From Pseudopyrenochaeta lycopersici (Eukaryota; Ascomycota; Dothideomycetes; Pleosporales; Pseudopyrenochaetaceae), in assembly GCA_003313425.1 (NCBI GenBank), contig NHZP01000013.1, forward strand, positions 310,001 through 374,000: a stretch of 64,000 bases of DNA. The letters are read 5' to 3'. The first letter of the stretch is position 1. Each line of letters starts with the position of its first letter. A program made the position numbers and the translations under genes. The notes below the pieces were generated by a model. The model was not told the origin of the DNA. It ran no database searches and was given only the letters and a program-made list of their open reading frames with translations. Of the stretch, positions 25,578 to 36,438 are shown one piece after another.

Positions 25578-26276
25578 CTTTGAGTAGGATAGGTTTGGAG
25601 AAGTTCCAACAGCAAATATCGAGGGCACGTCATTGTTTTAACGAATGTGGCAACGTTATCGAGCGCGCAACTCCGTTTGGTCCACACATTATGATCCCAT
25701 TTTCTGGCTCACTACTAACCCCTCACTTGGTCGGGCTGAGCGCACGAGTGTTTTCGGTGCGAGATGTTGCGACTTACAGAATTGCCCCCGGCTTTGATGG
25801 AGCGCCATTCGCTGAACATACGGCTTGGCATTTCGTCGGCTAAAGTCCGGATCGGATGAAACGCTAAGGGCTCTTGGAGGGCAACCTTGGGAGATAGGAG
25901 TGCCTGTGAGTGATTGGGAGAAGAAGGCCGTTTGAGATTACGTGATGTGGCAAGTCGGTGTACCCCAGGTTTATGAGATCTGCAATCCAATCGTTGTAGA
26001 TCTGCCCGTATCCCTCAACCCGTGGCCAAGTTCTCGTGCGGAGGTACTAGTCATTTCTCGCAACAATCATGAGTGCATCAGGAAAGGTTCTCTATGGGTC
26101 GGTTTATCGCGAACCGAGTAGTAGCTACTTGATTTCACATTAGATTGAAGCTATAAGCGTTCTCCACCACATTTGTGGCGACTGATTCTCCTAACCTCGC
26201 GAGACTAGAAGGCTTTCTGAGCATTTTCTGGGATACTACAACTAGATTTATGCAAAATCAAGATTAAAACTCCCAT
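25578..26276. other. Divergent promoter gap, rhamnosidase / sugar permease
   Basis: This 0.7 kb region is probably the shared control region of the pair. I see no gene or distinctive repeat in it. Confidence 0.55.
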
Positions 26277-28269
26277 ATGGCCGACAGCACACAGCGAAAC
26301 GACATCGAGGCGAAGCGCTCCGTCGACTACCAGGAGATCAATCATGAGACGACTGTTCTGAAATCGGATCATGATGCTTTGGGCATTTGGGAAACTGTCA
26401 AGAAATTCAAGAAGGTACGTAAGCCTCTGCAACATACATCTAGCCAAGTTAGATGAATAGTTGACCCAATGGATAGGCTGTACTCGTCTGTAACCTTCTT
26501 TGCATCGCTGCTGCCGCCGATGGCTACCAAATCGTCCTTAACGGTTAGTCGATGCTTGTGACTCTTTTCCAATAAACGCTATCTCGCCTGCGTACAAACG
26601 ACTTACAGTTTCATTAGGGAATGTGATCGCCAATCAAGGTTTTATCCAGCACCTCGGCTTCCAGAACGCACAGGGCAGATGGTACTTGAAAGCGCAGTAT
26701 ACTGCCTTGTGGGGAGCTATGCAATCCTTGGGTCAACTCATCGGAATGCTCTTACTCAACCCTATCTCGGACCGTATTGGGCGCAAAGCCACCCTATATG
26801 TGTTGTGGATCCTACTTGCGGGATCATTGGTCATCGAGACTGTTGTCCGAGACTGGAAGGACTGGACTGGGGCCAAAATCTTGGCCGGTATTGGTGTCGG
26901 TGCGATTCAGTCCACGCTCCCTGTCTACGTCACTGAATGGTCTCCTGTCAATATCCGTGGAGCTATGGTCCTAGTTTACGGGTTTTGGAACTCGTTTGGC
27001 AAGTTCTTGCCTCCAATGGTACTTTTGCTCGTTCAGAATTCCGATCCTTTGAACTATAAGATACCTATCCTAACCCAATGGGGCTTCTTGGGAATCATGC
27101 TTCCCATTTTCATCTGGCTTCCAGAGACTCCGGGTAAGCAATATTTGATAGAAAATTTTGTCCTTGCCTCAGTGAGTAGTTTACTGATATACCCTGTAGC
27201 GTATTTTGCCGCTCGCCGCCTAGACGAGGAAGGCAAGGCAACACTACGTCGCGTAAACGGTGGAATAATCGGCTACGATGTCGAGATCGAATATAATATC
27301 ATTAAGAACACCATCCTTGAGGAACAACATAATTCAGAGGAGACAGACCCCAGGCACTTCAGTGGCATTATACAGTCTTATATCAATTGTTTTAAAGGAC
27401 CTGACCTATGGAGGACTATCGGTTCGACTTTGCCAATCTGTGCGCAACAACTCACTGGTCTTGCATTTTTGAATACCTATGCCAGCTTGTTTTTCAAGCA
27501 AAGCGGGTTCTCGAATGCATTTCTGGTGACGACAATTATGGGTATGTAAAGTACCATGATCACAGAATTTGCTGACAGTTATTGAAATAGCCATTATTTC
27601 GCTTATCACTGCTACATGCCTCATCCTAGCGACTGATCGATTTGGTCGTCGGCTTGTGGTTCTTGCTGCTGCTATTTTGTGTTCCTTTGCGTTATTGTTA
27701 GTAGGTATTCTTGGCCAGGTTGAGAAGACGAAGCCGCTTCAAAACTTCCTTATCTTCGTTGGCTGTCTTTGGTCGCTAGGCAATAATGCTCGTAAGCTCT
27801 CAATAGCACTTCCATCATGATAATATGCTGACTTGTCAAGTTGGACAACTTGGATGGGCCTTTGTTGGTGAAGTATCTTCACAGAGACTTCGTGCAAGAA
27901 CAGCCGGACTAGCGGCTGGTCTCTCTGTCGTGTTTGGTCTGACGTTCAATACAGCTGTACCAGTCATGCGTAAGTTCACGTCGTTTCTGCCAAAATCTCC
28001 CAACTCTGGATGATTTGCTGACCCACATTGCAACAACAGTGGATACGGAAGGTGCTGACTGGGGATACAACACCGCATGGCTCTTCTTCGCTCTTGGCTC
28101 TCTTGCGTGCGTTCTGATCTGGTTCTATGTACCCGAGCCATCCCAGCGTAACTATGCCGAGATGGATGAGATGTACAGCAAGAAGGTTCCTGCAAGGAAG
28201 ATGAGGAAATATGTCACAGAAGTGCAGCTCGCACAAGAACAGCGCTTTATTGAAGTCAAGAAGTTGTAG
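26277..28269 (+). CDS. MFS sugar transporter (hexose/alpha-glucoside-like)
   Basis: Seven exons (26277-26414, 26477-26543, 26618-27133, 27200-27541, 27591-27791, 27841-27969, 28040-28269) join to 540 residues with 12 expected spans. Sugar-porter signatures are visible: the loop 2-3 motif with DRIGRK, LPETPAYFAARR after span 6, the QQLTG segment at span 7, and DRFGRR at loop 8-9. The polar N-terminus is cytosolic. The pairing with an intracellular rhamnosidase suggests uptake of rhamnose-containing oligosaccharides or glycosides, in line with MAL-type permeases that take disaccharides. The substrate is inferred only from context. Confidence 0.93.
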
Positions 28270-28487
28270 TTATGTTAAACTTTATAGGGGTGTGAAATCG
28301 TGCAGAGAAGGAAGAATTTTATAAATGAGCACATTAAATTTGAAAAAGCATGAGTTCAAGGCTTCGAGAAAGACCGTGAATACTTACAGCAGAATCATTT
28401 ATGAACCGCGCCGATTCTGCACCTTTACTCATTATCATTAAAAGTTAATCAATCACAAGTATGCCTCCTTTCAATACTCCCCGTGAC

Positions 28488-28931
28488 TAACGTCCCTCAC
28501 TGCGTAGCGAGACACACTGTGTAGCGAGACAAATAAGGAGTACTTTAACTTTTAGCAACTAGAAAGCCTATGCTTATAACAAATATTACTATAATTCTAT
28601 AAAAATAATCTACTATAGCTAACTCTAAATACCTATAATCCCTCCTACCTAAAAATTATGTTTGTGTTATCGCCTCCGCGCCTAGTTTATACAGCGCCTT
28701 ATATTGTAGTATAATAGGCTTTCCTCCCTATAGCGCTAACCTTAAGCTTTCTTTACTTTAGATTTTTGTAGAATAGCCTTATCCTACCCTTATAACCTCC
28801 CCCGGCTACTAGGAAGTTATCATCAGCCCTATGCGCGCTGCGGGGCGCGATTTCATGCAGCGCCGCCCCGCCGATGGGTACTTCCAGCGGAAGCGAACCA
28901 CCAATCCGGGCTAATGCGACATGACCTGGCA
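28488..28931 (+). repeat. Left long terminal inverted repeat
   Basis: It pairs with about 32420-32860. The tip contains a short internal duplication of GTAGCGAGACA. The inner end is GC-rich (around 28840-28900) and the middle strongly AT-rich. Confidence 0.8.
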
Positions 28932-29523
28932 CGGGCAACACTATAGACCACCCACTACTTTATTTTGGATCACCCACCGCATAGAAGGCAGGGAAAACCA
29001 ACACGAAGAGTGCCATCACACTTTGAACGAGTTAATCAGAATCATCCAGCAAGCCGCGACCCCTCTAACAATCTGCAGTTAACGCGACCAGCTCGTCTAG
29101 TACGAGATCTTCCGACAAATAAAACATATCCAGGTTCTAGCAACGCGACCACTCATGCAAGCACTTCCTTAATACGAAAGTTAAACACTATCTCAGGCTT
29201 TAGCGCTAGCTTTAACGCAGTATCAAGCTTCTCAACCGTCATTTGAGCGAGCTTAGAAGCTGAGCAGGTTATTCCACTACGCAACATATAGCTCGTTCGG
29301 TATTAATAGCGGCCAGCCTTCTCTATCGCAGGGTCCACCAACTACATAAGTTCTGTGGAAGAAGAGTAGAGCTAGGTTTTATGCATTTAATACTCTAAAT
29401 TAACATTTTTATCTCTATTTACTAATATGTAAACAACTCGATTCGAGCAAATACAAGCGCACAGACGCAGTAGCCTGTGCGGTGGGCGGTCTAAAATAAA
29501 GTAGTGGTCCATAGTGTTGCCCG
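28932..29523. mobile_element. Nested 592 bp MITE-like element
   Basis: Both ends carry CGGGCAACACTAT in inverted orientation, and the terminal similarity extends about 50 bp (through CTACTTTATTTT and CCCACCGCA). The matching right arm of the larger element lacks this insert, so it was added after the arms formed. No coding capacity is recognised, and I cannot define the target duplication. Confidence 0.72.
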
Positions 29524-29664
29524 ACCCAGCACGTCTTACCTCATGCACTAGTGGGGTATTTTATTGTAATATATGTGGCTGTGCGAGTTGCACAAGCGTT
29601 CGGATTATCTTTGTATCCGACTTGGGATTGGGAGCCGTGAGAAGACATGGCCTGGTGCTTGTTT

Positions 29665-29970
29665 AACCAAAGCGCTTCCAGCGTCGAAACCAGCTTGGAC
29701 ACACTTCGAGATGCAGTCCAACGCACAGCGATATCTACTTTGTGATATAGAGCCATACCATCACGCCGCCTCCGAGTGCCGAGATCCGCCGTTGTCCCTT
29801 CCGCTGACAGACGGAACGACCAGATCGAGCCCCACATCCTCATGCTTCTCGAGTCCACCGGCGCGCCGATTCCTAGAGCAAGCCTCAGCGAGCTGTAGTG
29901 GTGGGCATGCTTGGCAAGATTCTACACTATCTAGAGCTGCATACAGCACTCTTCTCTTCAGCCATATCTA
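29665..29970 (+). repeat. Inner left arm of the inverted structure
   Basis: It is similar to the reverse complement of about 31708-32340. Shared stretches include GCGTCGAAACCAGC, GTCCAACGCACAGCGA, TTGGCAAGATTCTACACTAT and AGCACTCTTCTCTTCAGCCAT. The right counterpart carries an extra insertion of about 300 bp. Confidence 0.7.
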
Positions 29971-30454
29971 CAAACCATCGCCTCCGGCGCAGGGTCATGG
30001 CAGGTGCGGATCGGCCGTCCTTCCTGCTAGCGTGATTGAGGCGTTCGTCTGCCTGATGAGGCTTAAGTGGCAAATCTTTAACACGTGGTTATATAAGTAG
30101 CCATCTTGCCACTTGATCTAGAGGGCGCTCGAAGCTTCGCTGTGGCAAACTAGCAAGCTATATATTCACGTTGATCCCCGGCCCCCTCTATGAAATATAG
30201 ATAATATAGGATAGTAAGTCATATCTACATAAACGCTCCGAGGCCTTAGGATGTGTCAAGTTGTTCACCTGCCCACACTCTTCCAGTTCCAACATCAACG
30301 CCGATCATCCTCTCTGACACTGCTGAACAGGACGGCCAATACTCCGAAAGTGACCACGCTAGGGTCTCTAAATCCTATGCTTGCGCAATCAGTTTCTGGC
30401 TTTTGCGCGCTAAAGATTCCTTCAAACCCCTGTCGGGTAATTCAGAGAACTCCG

Positions 30455-31426
30455 TTACGGAAAAGTCATGTAGTAAGTACTAGGCCACAACCTGATCGTC
30501 TGGTCGCCCGAAGCCGATGCCAGCTGCTTGCCGTCCGGCGAGAAGGCTACGGCCCTGACGCAGTTTGAATGGCCCTTAAGCTTCTTTACCTTTAAAGCCT
30601 CGTAGATCTCCTTTCTAAGCCGAATAACTGCCCTTTCTCTGCCCTTACTATATATAAGCGGCATGAAGATATCGAAAATTCCTAGGAGAGAGTACGCCCA
30701 GTCTTCCTTACGTGTGGTCTCGCGCTTATGTGCCTATGTGAATCGCTTATTAACCTTGAACTGAGATAGTGGAGTTCCCTGAAGTGCTAGAACAGGAACC
30801 CCTGTTATCTCGTGAATTTGCCGCTCTAATGATTTCTTATTACCTAATCGCTTGCCGTCTCGGGAGAAGAATTCGACAGAGGCTGGTGCAAGAAGCTCCT
30901 GGAGCGTCCAGCCCCGAGTGAACCATCTGCTTTGTCGAAACGGCGGTTCGTAGGACAGCTGGTCGGACTTGTTGTTGCCAAATGCAGGGCTCGAAACATC
31001 CGACAGATAGACGTAGCATTTAGCCGCATTACGGTACCAGCGAAACATGGAGTTGATAGCCTCTTGGAGCTCTGCGCTGCTTGACTTATCGATGCAGCAG
31101 GTGTCCATCCAAAAGTGTTGCAAGCCGTCGCGTTTAGCCTGTTGTCCGCAGAATCGGATCTTGTCGTATCCGGTCTTGCTCTTTCCGGTGCCGTCCATCA
31201 AATCTTTGAAGGTGACCTCTTGGCCCTCCTTCCAACTATGTGAAAGGATTGCATAGGGAGGGATTGTATCATCGCCTACCAAGTCCTCAGTGATAGTGAA
31301 CTCGCCAATGTTGCTGTGCAGCAGAAGACGCATTGCTTTGCTGTGAGTTTTGGCGGGCATATGTGGTGGGAATAAGGTGTTGGAGGCTCGGCCGTGGCAG
31401 CCTAAGCGAAGAGACGAGCGTAGCAA
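30455..31426 (-). pseudogene. HET-domain / WD40 gene remnant (no NACHT), in-frame stop
   Basis: One reading frame runs from 31426 to 30455 and is interrupted by a single TAG at 30736-30734. Before the stop is a HET domain with YAILSHSW, WMDTCCIDKSS, YVYLSDV and RGWTLQELLAP. After it the frame continues as HET-like sequence ([19 protein letters not shown]) and then directly as one WD40 unit ([18 protein letters not shown], ending TIRLW). Full family members have a NACHT NTPase between HET and WD40 parts and take part in heterokaryon incompatibility. Here that middle is absent. A TGG-to-TAG change would explain the stop and fits RIP-type G-to-A mutation. The remnant lies in the loop of the inverted structure, so it was probably captured by, or flanked by, the repeats. 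Confidence 0.82.
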
Positions 31427-31707
31427 CTCGCTCGTCTGCTGAGAGCGTCAGTCCTGGCTATCGAGGTTAGTGTGCATATAGAAAAATAATACGCTGAGCT
31501 ATACCGAAAGATGGAATCTTAAAGACAGTGCAAAAGTGCTGTAAGCTGATTCTGCTGTCTTCGCTCCACTCAGGCTATGTGCGACTGATTGCACAGCCCA
31601 CGATGTGGCGCGGTAAGGCCAAGACACACCGGTCAGAATTCAATAGAAGGCGAATTTGTAAATGACTAGACTGAATACACTTATATTTTGAGAAGTGGGC
31701 GAACAGC

Positions 31708-32340
31708 TTGATGGCTGAAGAGAAGAGTGCTGTACGCAGCTCTGAATAGTGTAGAATCTTGCCAAGAATGGCCACCATCACAGCTCTGCCAGTACTCATC
31801 CCTCACGAACGTGAACAATCCAGAACTCACGACCGTTAGAGGTCGAAATGAAGCACATCTCCACGGCCCTACCGATTGCAGTGCTCATTAAGGAGCCGTT
31901 GGTTGTCTGACCGTGCGACAGCTGTATCACCAAAGCATGCAGAGCCTTTCCACCTTCGTATGCGCTTGCAACGGCGGCGTTCTGCTAGTGACACTGAGCT
32001 CACCCGCCAGAGCGCAGGCTTCGATTTTCAGGGCCGCCGCACTCTATCTTAACTTATACTTCTCCTATCTTATTGTGTTCCCCTTCAACGAGCCGAGACA
32101 AGATCTCGGCTGCTTGCTTGGTCTAGGAATCGGTGCTGGTGGACTTGAGAAGCATAAGGACATGGTGGGCTTGGTCAGGTCTGTTGTTCGGTTAGCGAAG
32201 AGAACAACAGCAGGCGTCAGAGCTTGAGGGTGTTGTAATGGTATGTCTCTACGTTACAAAGTGGGCGTCGCTGTGCGTTGGACCGCGTCTCGAGATGCAG
32301 AAGACGGCTGGTTTCGACGCTAGAAACGCGTTGGCTGGAC
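31708..32340 (-). repeat. Inner right arm of the inverted structure
   Basis: It is an inverted partner of 29665-29970, longer because of internal extra sequence around 31800-32100. A 104-codon open frame at 31913-32227 has no recognisable domain. Confidence 0.65.
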
Positions 32341-32419
32341 TGACGAGCCGCCGTGGGCCTAAGGGGTTTAACACTGCTCCCGATCTACAGAAAAATAACT
32401 GCAGGTGCATAAGATAAGC

Positions 32420-32860
32420 CATGCGGAGTTATGTCGCATTAGCTCGGATTGGTGGTTCGCTTCCGCTGGAAGTACCTTTCGGCAGGGCGGTGGTGCATGA
32501 AATCGCGCCCTGCAGCGCATAGGCTGATAATAACTTCCTAGTAGTGGGGGGAGGTTATAAAGGTAGGATAAGGCTATTCTAACAAAATCTAGAGCAAAGA
32601 AAGCTTAAGGTTAGCGCTATAGGGAGGAAAGCCTGTTATGCTATAATATAAAGCGCTGTATAAACTAGGCGTAGAGGTAATAATATAAACGTAATTTTTA
32701 AGTAGGAGGGATTATAAGTATTTAGAATTAGCTGTAGTAGATATTTTTTGTATAATTATAGTAATATTCGTTGTGTGTATAAGCTTTCTGGTTGCTAAAA
32801 ATTAAAGTACCCCTTATTTATCTCGCCACACAGTGTCTCGCTACGCAGTGAGGGACGTTA
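32420..32860 (-). repeat. Right long terminal inverted repeat
   Basis: It is an inverted partner of 28488-28931 and ends in CGCAGTGAGGGACGTTA at 32860. Confidence 0.8.
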
Positions 32861-33410
32861 ATTCTAGTCTATAATATTCCAGTTACCATAATCATAATTT
32901 CAATGTTAAGCAATGAGCATATTTGGAGCTTGTAAAGAGAATAATCACTTCGACGAGATCGCATCAAATTCAGGGTATGACTATTCAAAAGCTGAGTGGG
33001 CCAGTTTAAGCTTCAAAGACCAGCATGCAATACAACATTAATCTCAGGGATTGCCATTCTTTGCAGTAACCTATTGGATACATTAGTGGCCTAATACAGC
33101 TGCCGCGAGGAACAAGCCTAAGATAGTTGGATCAACATCAACATGCGTCTCACCAAATTCGTTACTTAAACGCTCTAGTAGTCTTAATAATATCAAGATC
33201 ACTGTTAGGACCAAGGCGAGTTTTGTGTTATGATGAAAATGCATTTCTATTCAAACATGCTATGCTACAGAACCATCTAAATGCAAACGCCAACGCTAAT
33301 GCTCTGATATCAAAGTCTAAAACATACTACAGATGAAGAAGAAGCAGAATGCTCGCTTTGCTTGCAATTCAAAGTGCGACCCCAGGCTCCTAGCGACAAC
33401 TATCCCTTCT
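32861..33410. other. Gap between the repeat element and the cysteine-rich gene
   Basis: This is AT-rich sequence without a supportable gene, on the 3' side of the cysteine-rich secreted protein. Confidence 0.5.
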
Positions 33411-34001
33411 TTAACCGCAAATCCTGTCATTGGTGGTGCAGCCAACGAATCCATTGGAGCAGTTGTAGTAGTTGCCGTGGTTTGGTGGGCAGGAACCCCA
33501 GAACCTCTTCTCTCCGCTGCAGACGATGGGGCTAACGCTGGTGCAACCGACGAATCCGCTTGAGCATTCGCCTGCCTTTGCATACCATGTTCCTTGTGGG
33601 CATGACCAAGTCTTAGCAGGCACAACCTCAGGCTTTGGGGTTGGGTCAACGGGCTTGGGAGTTGGGTCCACTGGCTTAGGAGCCGGTTCAACTGGCTTGG
33701 AAGCAGGCAAAGCGCTGCAGATGTTGGCATTGGTAGTGCAGCCGGAGAAGCCGTTGGCGCAGTTGTAGAATGATCCAAGACCCGGGGCACCACTGCAGTC
33801 GTTGTAGAAGCGCTTAGCGCCGTTGCACACCGCTGAAGACTTTTCGTACTGGACACAGCCGATGAAGCCGCTGGGGCAGTTGTCGGCGCGAGTGAGATAG
33901 GACATGCCAGGGCATTGTGCGGATCTCTCGGACAGAACCGGTGCAGCGTTGGCGGAAAAGAGAAGGGCAGAAACAAAGGAGATGGAAGTGATGAAATGCA
34001 T
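33411..34001 (-). CDS. Small secreted cysteine-rich protein, two tandem 8-Cys domains
   Basis: This is a single exon of 196 residues. Residues 1-19 form a signal peptide ending at ANA. Two similar domains follow, each of about 62 residues and 8 cysteines. Domain 1 is about residues 30-95 and domain 2 about 133-195. They share the pattern CP...C.SGF.GC...C.G.KRF...C...YNC.NGF.GCTTN..IC. A proline-rich linker with repeated KPVDPTP joins them. I do not recognise the domain as a named family. Size, secretion, paired cysteines and position 0.55 kb from a degenerate transposon are typical of effector candidates, but wall-associated or adhesive roles are equally possible. Its 5' flank is a 2.4 kb gene-poor stretch. 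Confidence 0.85.
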   Translation of the reverse strand: MHFITSISFVSALLFSANAAPVLSERSAQCPGMSYLTRADNCPSGFIGCVQYEKSSAVCNGAKRFYNDCSGAPGLGSFYNCANGFSGCTTNANICSALPASKPVEPAPKPVDPTPKPVDPTPKPEVVPAKTWSCPQGTWYAKAGECSSGFVGCTSVSPIVCSGEKRFWGSCPPNHGNYYNCSNGFVGCTTNDRICG

Positions 34002-36438
34002 CTTGAGTATGAGGTGTGAGAGACTTAAAAGCGGAAGTGAAATAAAATGATAGGAAAGGCTGAAGACTGAGAGGAGACTGTGCTAGTGTTGGATCGGAAT
34101 GAGAATGTTGTGAGATAGAAGATGAGAAGTTGAAACTCTGATATTGTTGTTTGGATGTGTTGATGTGTTGTGATGATGAAGTATCTTCTGGTCGAGCTGC
34201 TCGCATAGTTATATAGACATTGTGGCATACTGCTAGACTTAGCCACATTATTCCAACCATTGTCCATGTTCAGCCTCTTTGCGCGGGTACAGGAACTTTC
34301 GTTGGACTCTGCCACGGCTTGCTGATTGGTGAACCAGATCAGCTTTCTCGCTAGCGTGGGGCTGATGAAGCTAGTCTGGCGATGCCGATTTCTCATTGGC
34401 TAGTCGATTTCGGTCGTGGCCGAGCTGAGGCCGAAATAAACTCTTAGCTGAGGTTCGTTTAGCGAAAGTCCCTAAATCATCCTTTTCGGGAATTTGTGTG
34501 GAGGCTGAGGTACTGTTTGCGGTGTGCGATACTTTGGTTCTGGTGGAGGCGGAGGAGAGGGAAAGAGTTATTGTGACTTGGCAACCTAATACAGAATGAA
34601 GGAACCAAATTAAGGTGCCTTGATAGCACTTTTGTTTCTATTTTTGCCCACTCTATGCTGTAAGTTCAACAAAAAGCAGCAACATTTGGTAGCATTCATC
34701 TAGAATCAGTTAGCGCGAGTCCCCAGGCAAAACTGGTACTTCCAAAAGAGAACCTCATTCAGCTTCATGTTCTCCGGGCGTCGATGTGGTAATCCGTACC
34801 TTTTTTTTTATCCTGGGCTGATTCATTCAACGTTTTTCTTGGTGCCGAAAGTGAAGATTTCGTTACCTTTGGTCCATCACGTGCCAAACCCACGCAGTAA
34901 GAGGTCCTACACGAAGGCCGGCCATTGGGGTCGTAGTCCTATGACTGACCCACTCGGCATCGCATTCAGTGTAAGTCGAAGTTTCGTAGTAATTAATAGT
35001 GTAATGGTCACCCAAGGTGCCCTATGCGGCGCTGAAAGACATTGCTTTGGGTTGAAGCTTAAAGCTGAAGAGAAAGCAGTCATGAGATTTGGCATTAGGC
35101 GGAGATATCTTCGAGCGCTGCTAGCCCCATGATTTGGGTCTGTCTAATGAGGATAGTCATTCTTATATAAGGTTACTGATATGATGTGGAGCTTTCATGC
35201 GCAACCTGGTCTGCCCGTTCGGGGGTCACATACGTTCCGTTCTCATTCCTCGCTCACTCTCGTACTGTCGCATATCCCACTGCATCACAACCCAAATTAG
35301 ACTGAGCGGAGAGATACGTCTCAATGTCTTAGGGTATCGAAGAACCGTCATTCATGTAAGAAATTAAAGGAGAAATTAAAGAATGTTACGACTCTATCGA
35401 CGTCTGCGATTATCACTGGGCCTACAGTGAGGCTGTTGAGTCCAAGCGACCGGCGTTCGGCATATAATAATTCACATAAATCTAAGAACACAACTGGAAA
35501 CACTTCTTAGAATCAAGCGAGTCCAGATAGCTGCAAGTAAGGTGTGCACAGTAAGAAATTGGATGACTGGTATTGACCGACTCTTTTAAGCCCGAGTCGA
35601 GAGTTACAAGTCAGTTTCTCCCAACGTTACAATACAAGCAGCGTGCACTAGGAAAGAACGAGTCATTGTTCATTCAACGAATGATAAATTAAAATACAAA
35701 TTGAAGGTCGTGATTAGTCTCCTTTTGGAGAGCCAAGAAAGTGAATGTGGCCGTCTGTGACGATTTCCGGTGGCTCAGTAAGAGTCTCATGCAATTGTTA
35801 GAGTATGCGGCAAAACTGTGGAACAATTCATTCAGCCTGCGTTGGAATTATTATAGGACGGAATCTTTGCCTCTGATTGTTTGCCTTCCAAGTTGGTTTT
35901 GACCTTTCATCGATTCTTTTTTGAAGTATTCACTTTCAATCCGTCTTTCTAAGTGCTTCATTCTACGTATAATTCGCTCAGCGCCAGCTTTCATATACAT
36001 GTCCTTTCTTTAATTCTTCATTTTATCTTGATTTTCAAGGCTTGTTTCAATTCAGCTTTACTGTTTCTGTCAACTTACCTGTAAGAAACTCATGTCTCGA
36101 TAGCAATCGACCTAATTGGGAATAGTGTAGCACGTGATGCACCATTCAGCTGAAAGTCTAGATCTATATCGTGGCGCCCGAAGCTGAAATTTCCCGCTGG
36201 ACAAAGGCATCACGTTTGCTTGGCCTCGCGTGGTTTTCCATCCTATTTGCTACTGCAGAACGTGTTCCTGGAACCAACAGCCGGCAGTAACGCCGCAGCG
36301 TAGAACCATGTCCGGCCCAGAAGAACCACGAGGCGAAGGCGCATAACACTTGAGAAGAATTGGAAAACTTCAATTTTTGTCGAGATAGCATTGGTTTTCT
36401 TTCTCTACTCGCACACTCTCTATTGCATTTCGGCGACT
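34002..36438. other. Gene-poor 2.4 kb stretch
   Basis: This contains the divergent promoters of the two secreted-protein genes. I see no gene I can support. Open frames such as 34767-35132 have no domain or intron structure. A T-run lies near 34801-34809, and 35300-36150 is AT-rich. Confidence 0.5.

Larger units (their letters stand above)
28488..32860. mobile_element. 4.4 kb inverted-repeat element, TA-bounded, degenerate
   Basis: The ends are exact inverted copies: TAACGTCCCTCACTGCG at the left edge and its complement at the right edge. The outer TA dinucleotides could be the target duplication, as for Tc1/mariner/Fot1-type elements. The first ~440 bp (28488-28931) match the last ~440 bp (about 32420-32860) in inverted form with scattered substitutions and indels. 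A second inner pair (about 29665-29970 and 31708-32340) is also inverted, with extra sequence in the right arm. The loop between holds a broken HET gene. No transposase is recognisable. The arms are AT-rich and divergent, as expected from repeat-induced point mutation. It may be a non-autonomous element or two inverted copies that captured host DNA. Confidence 0.8.

Noticed and set aside
28965..29246. 93-codon open frame inside the nested element
   Set aside because: No transposase or DNA-binding motif could be recognised. Other frames are full of stops.
34767..35132. 121-codon open frame on the + strand
   Set aside because: It has no recognisable family features and lies in a gene-poor promoter region.
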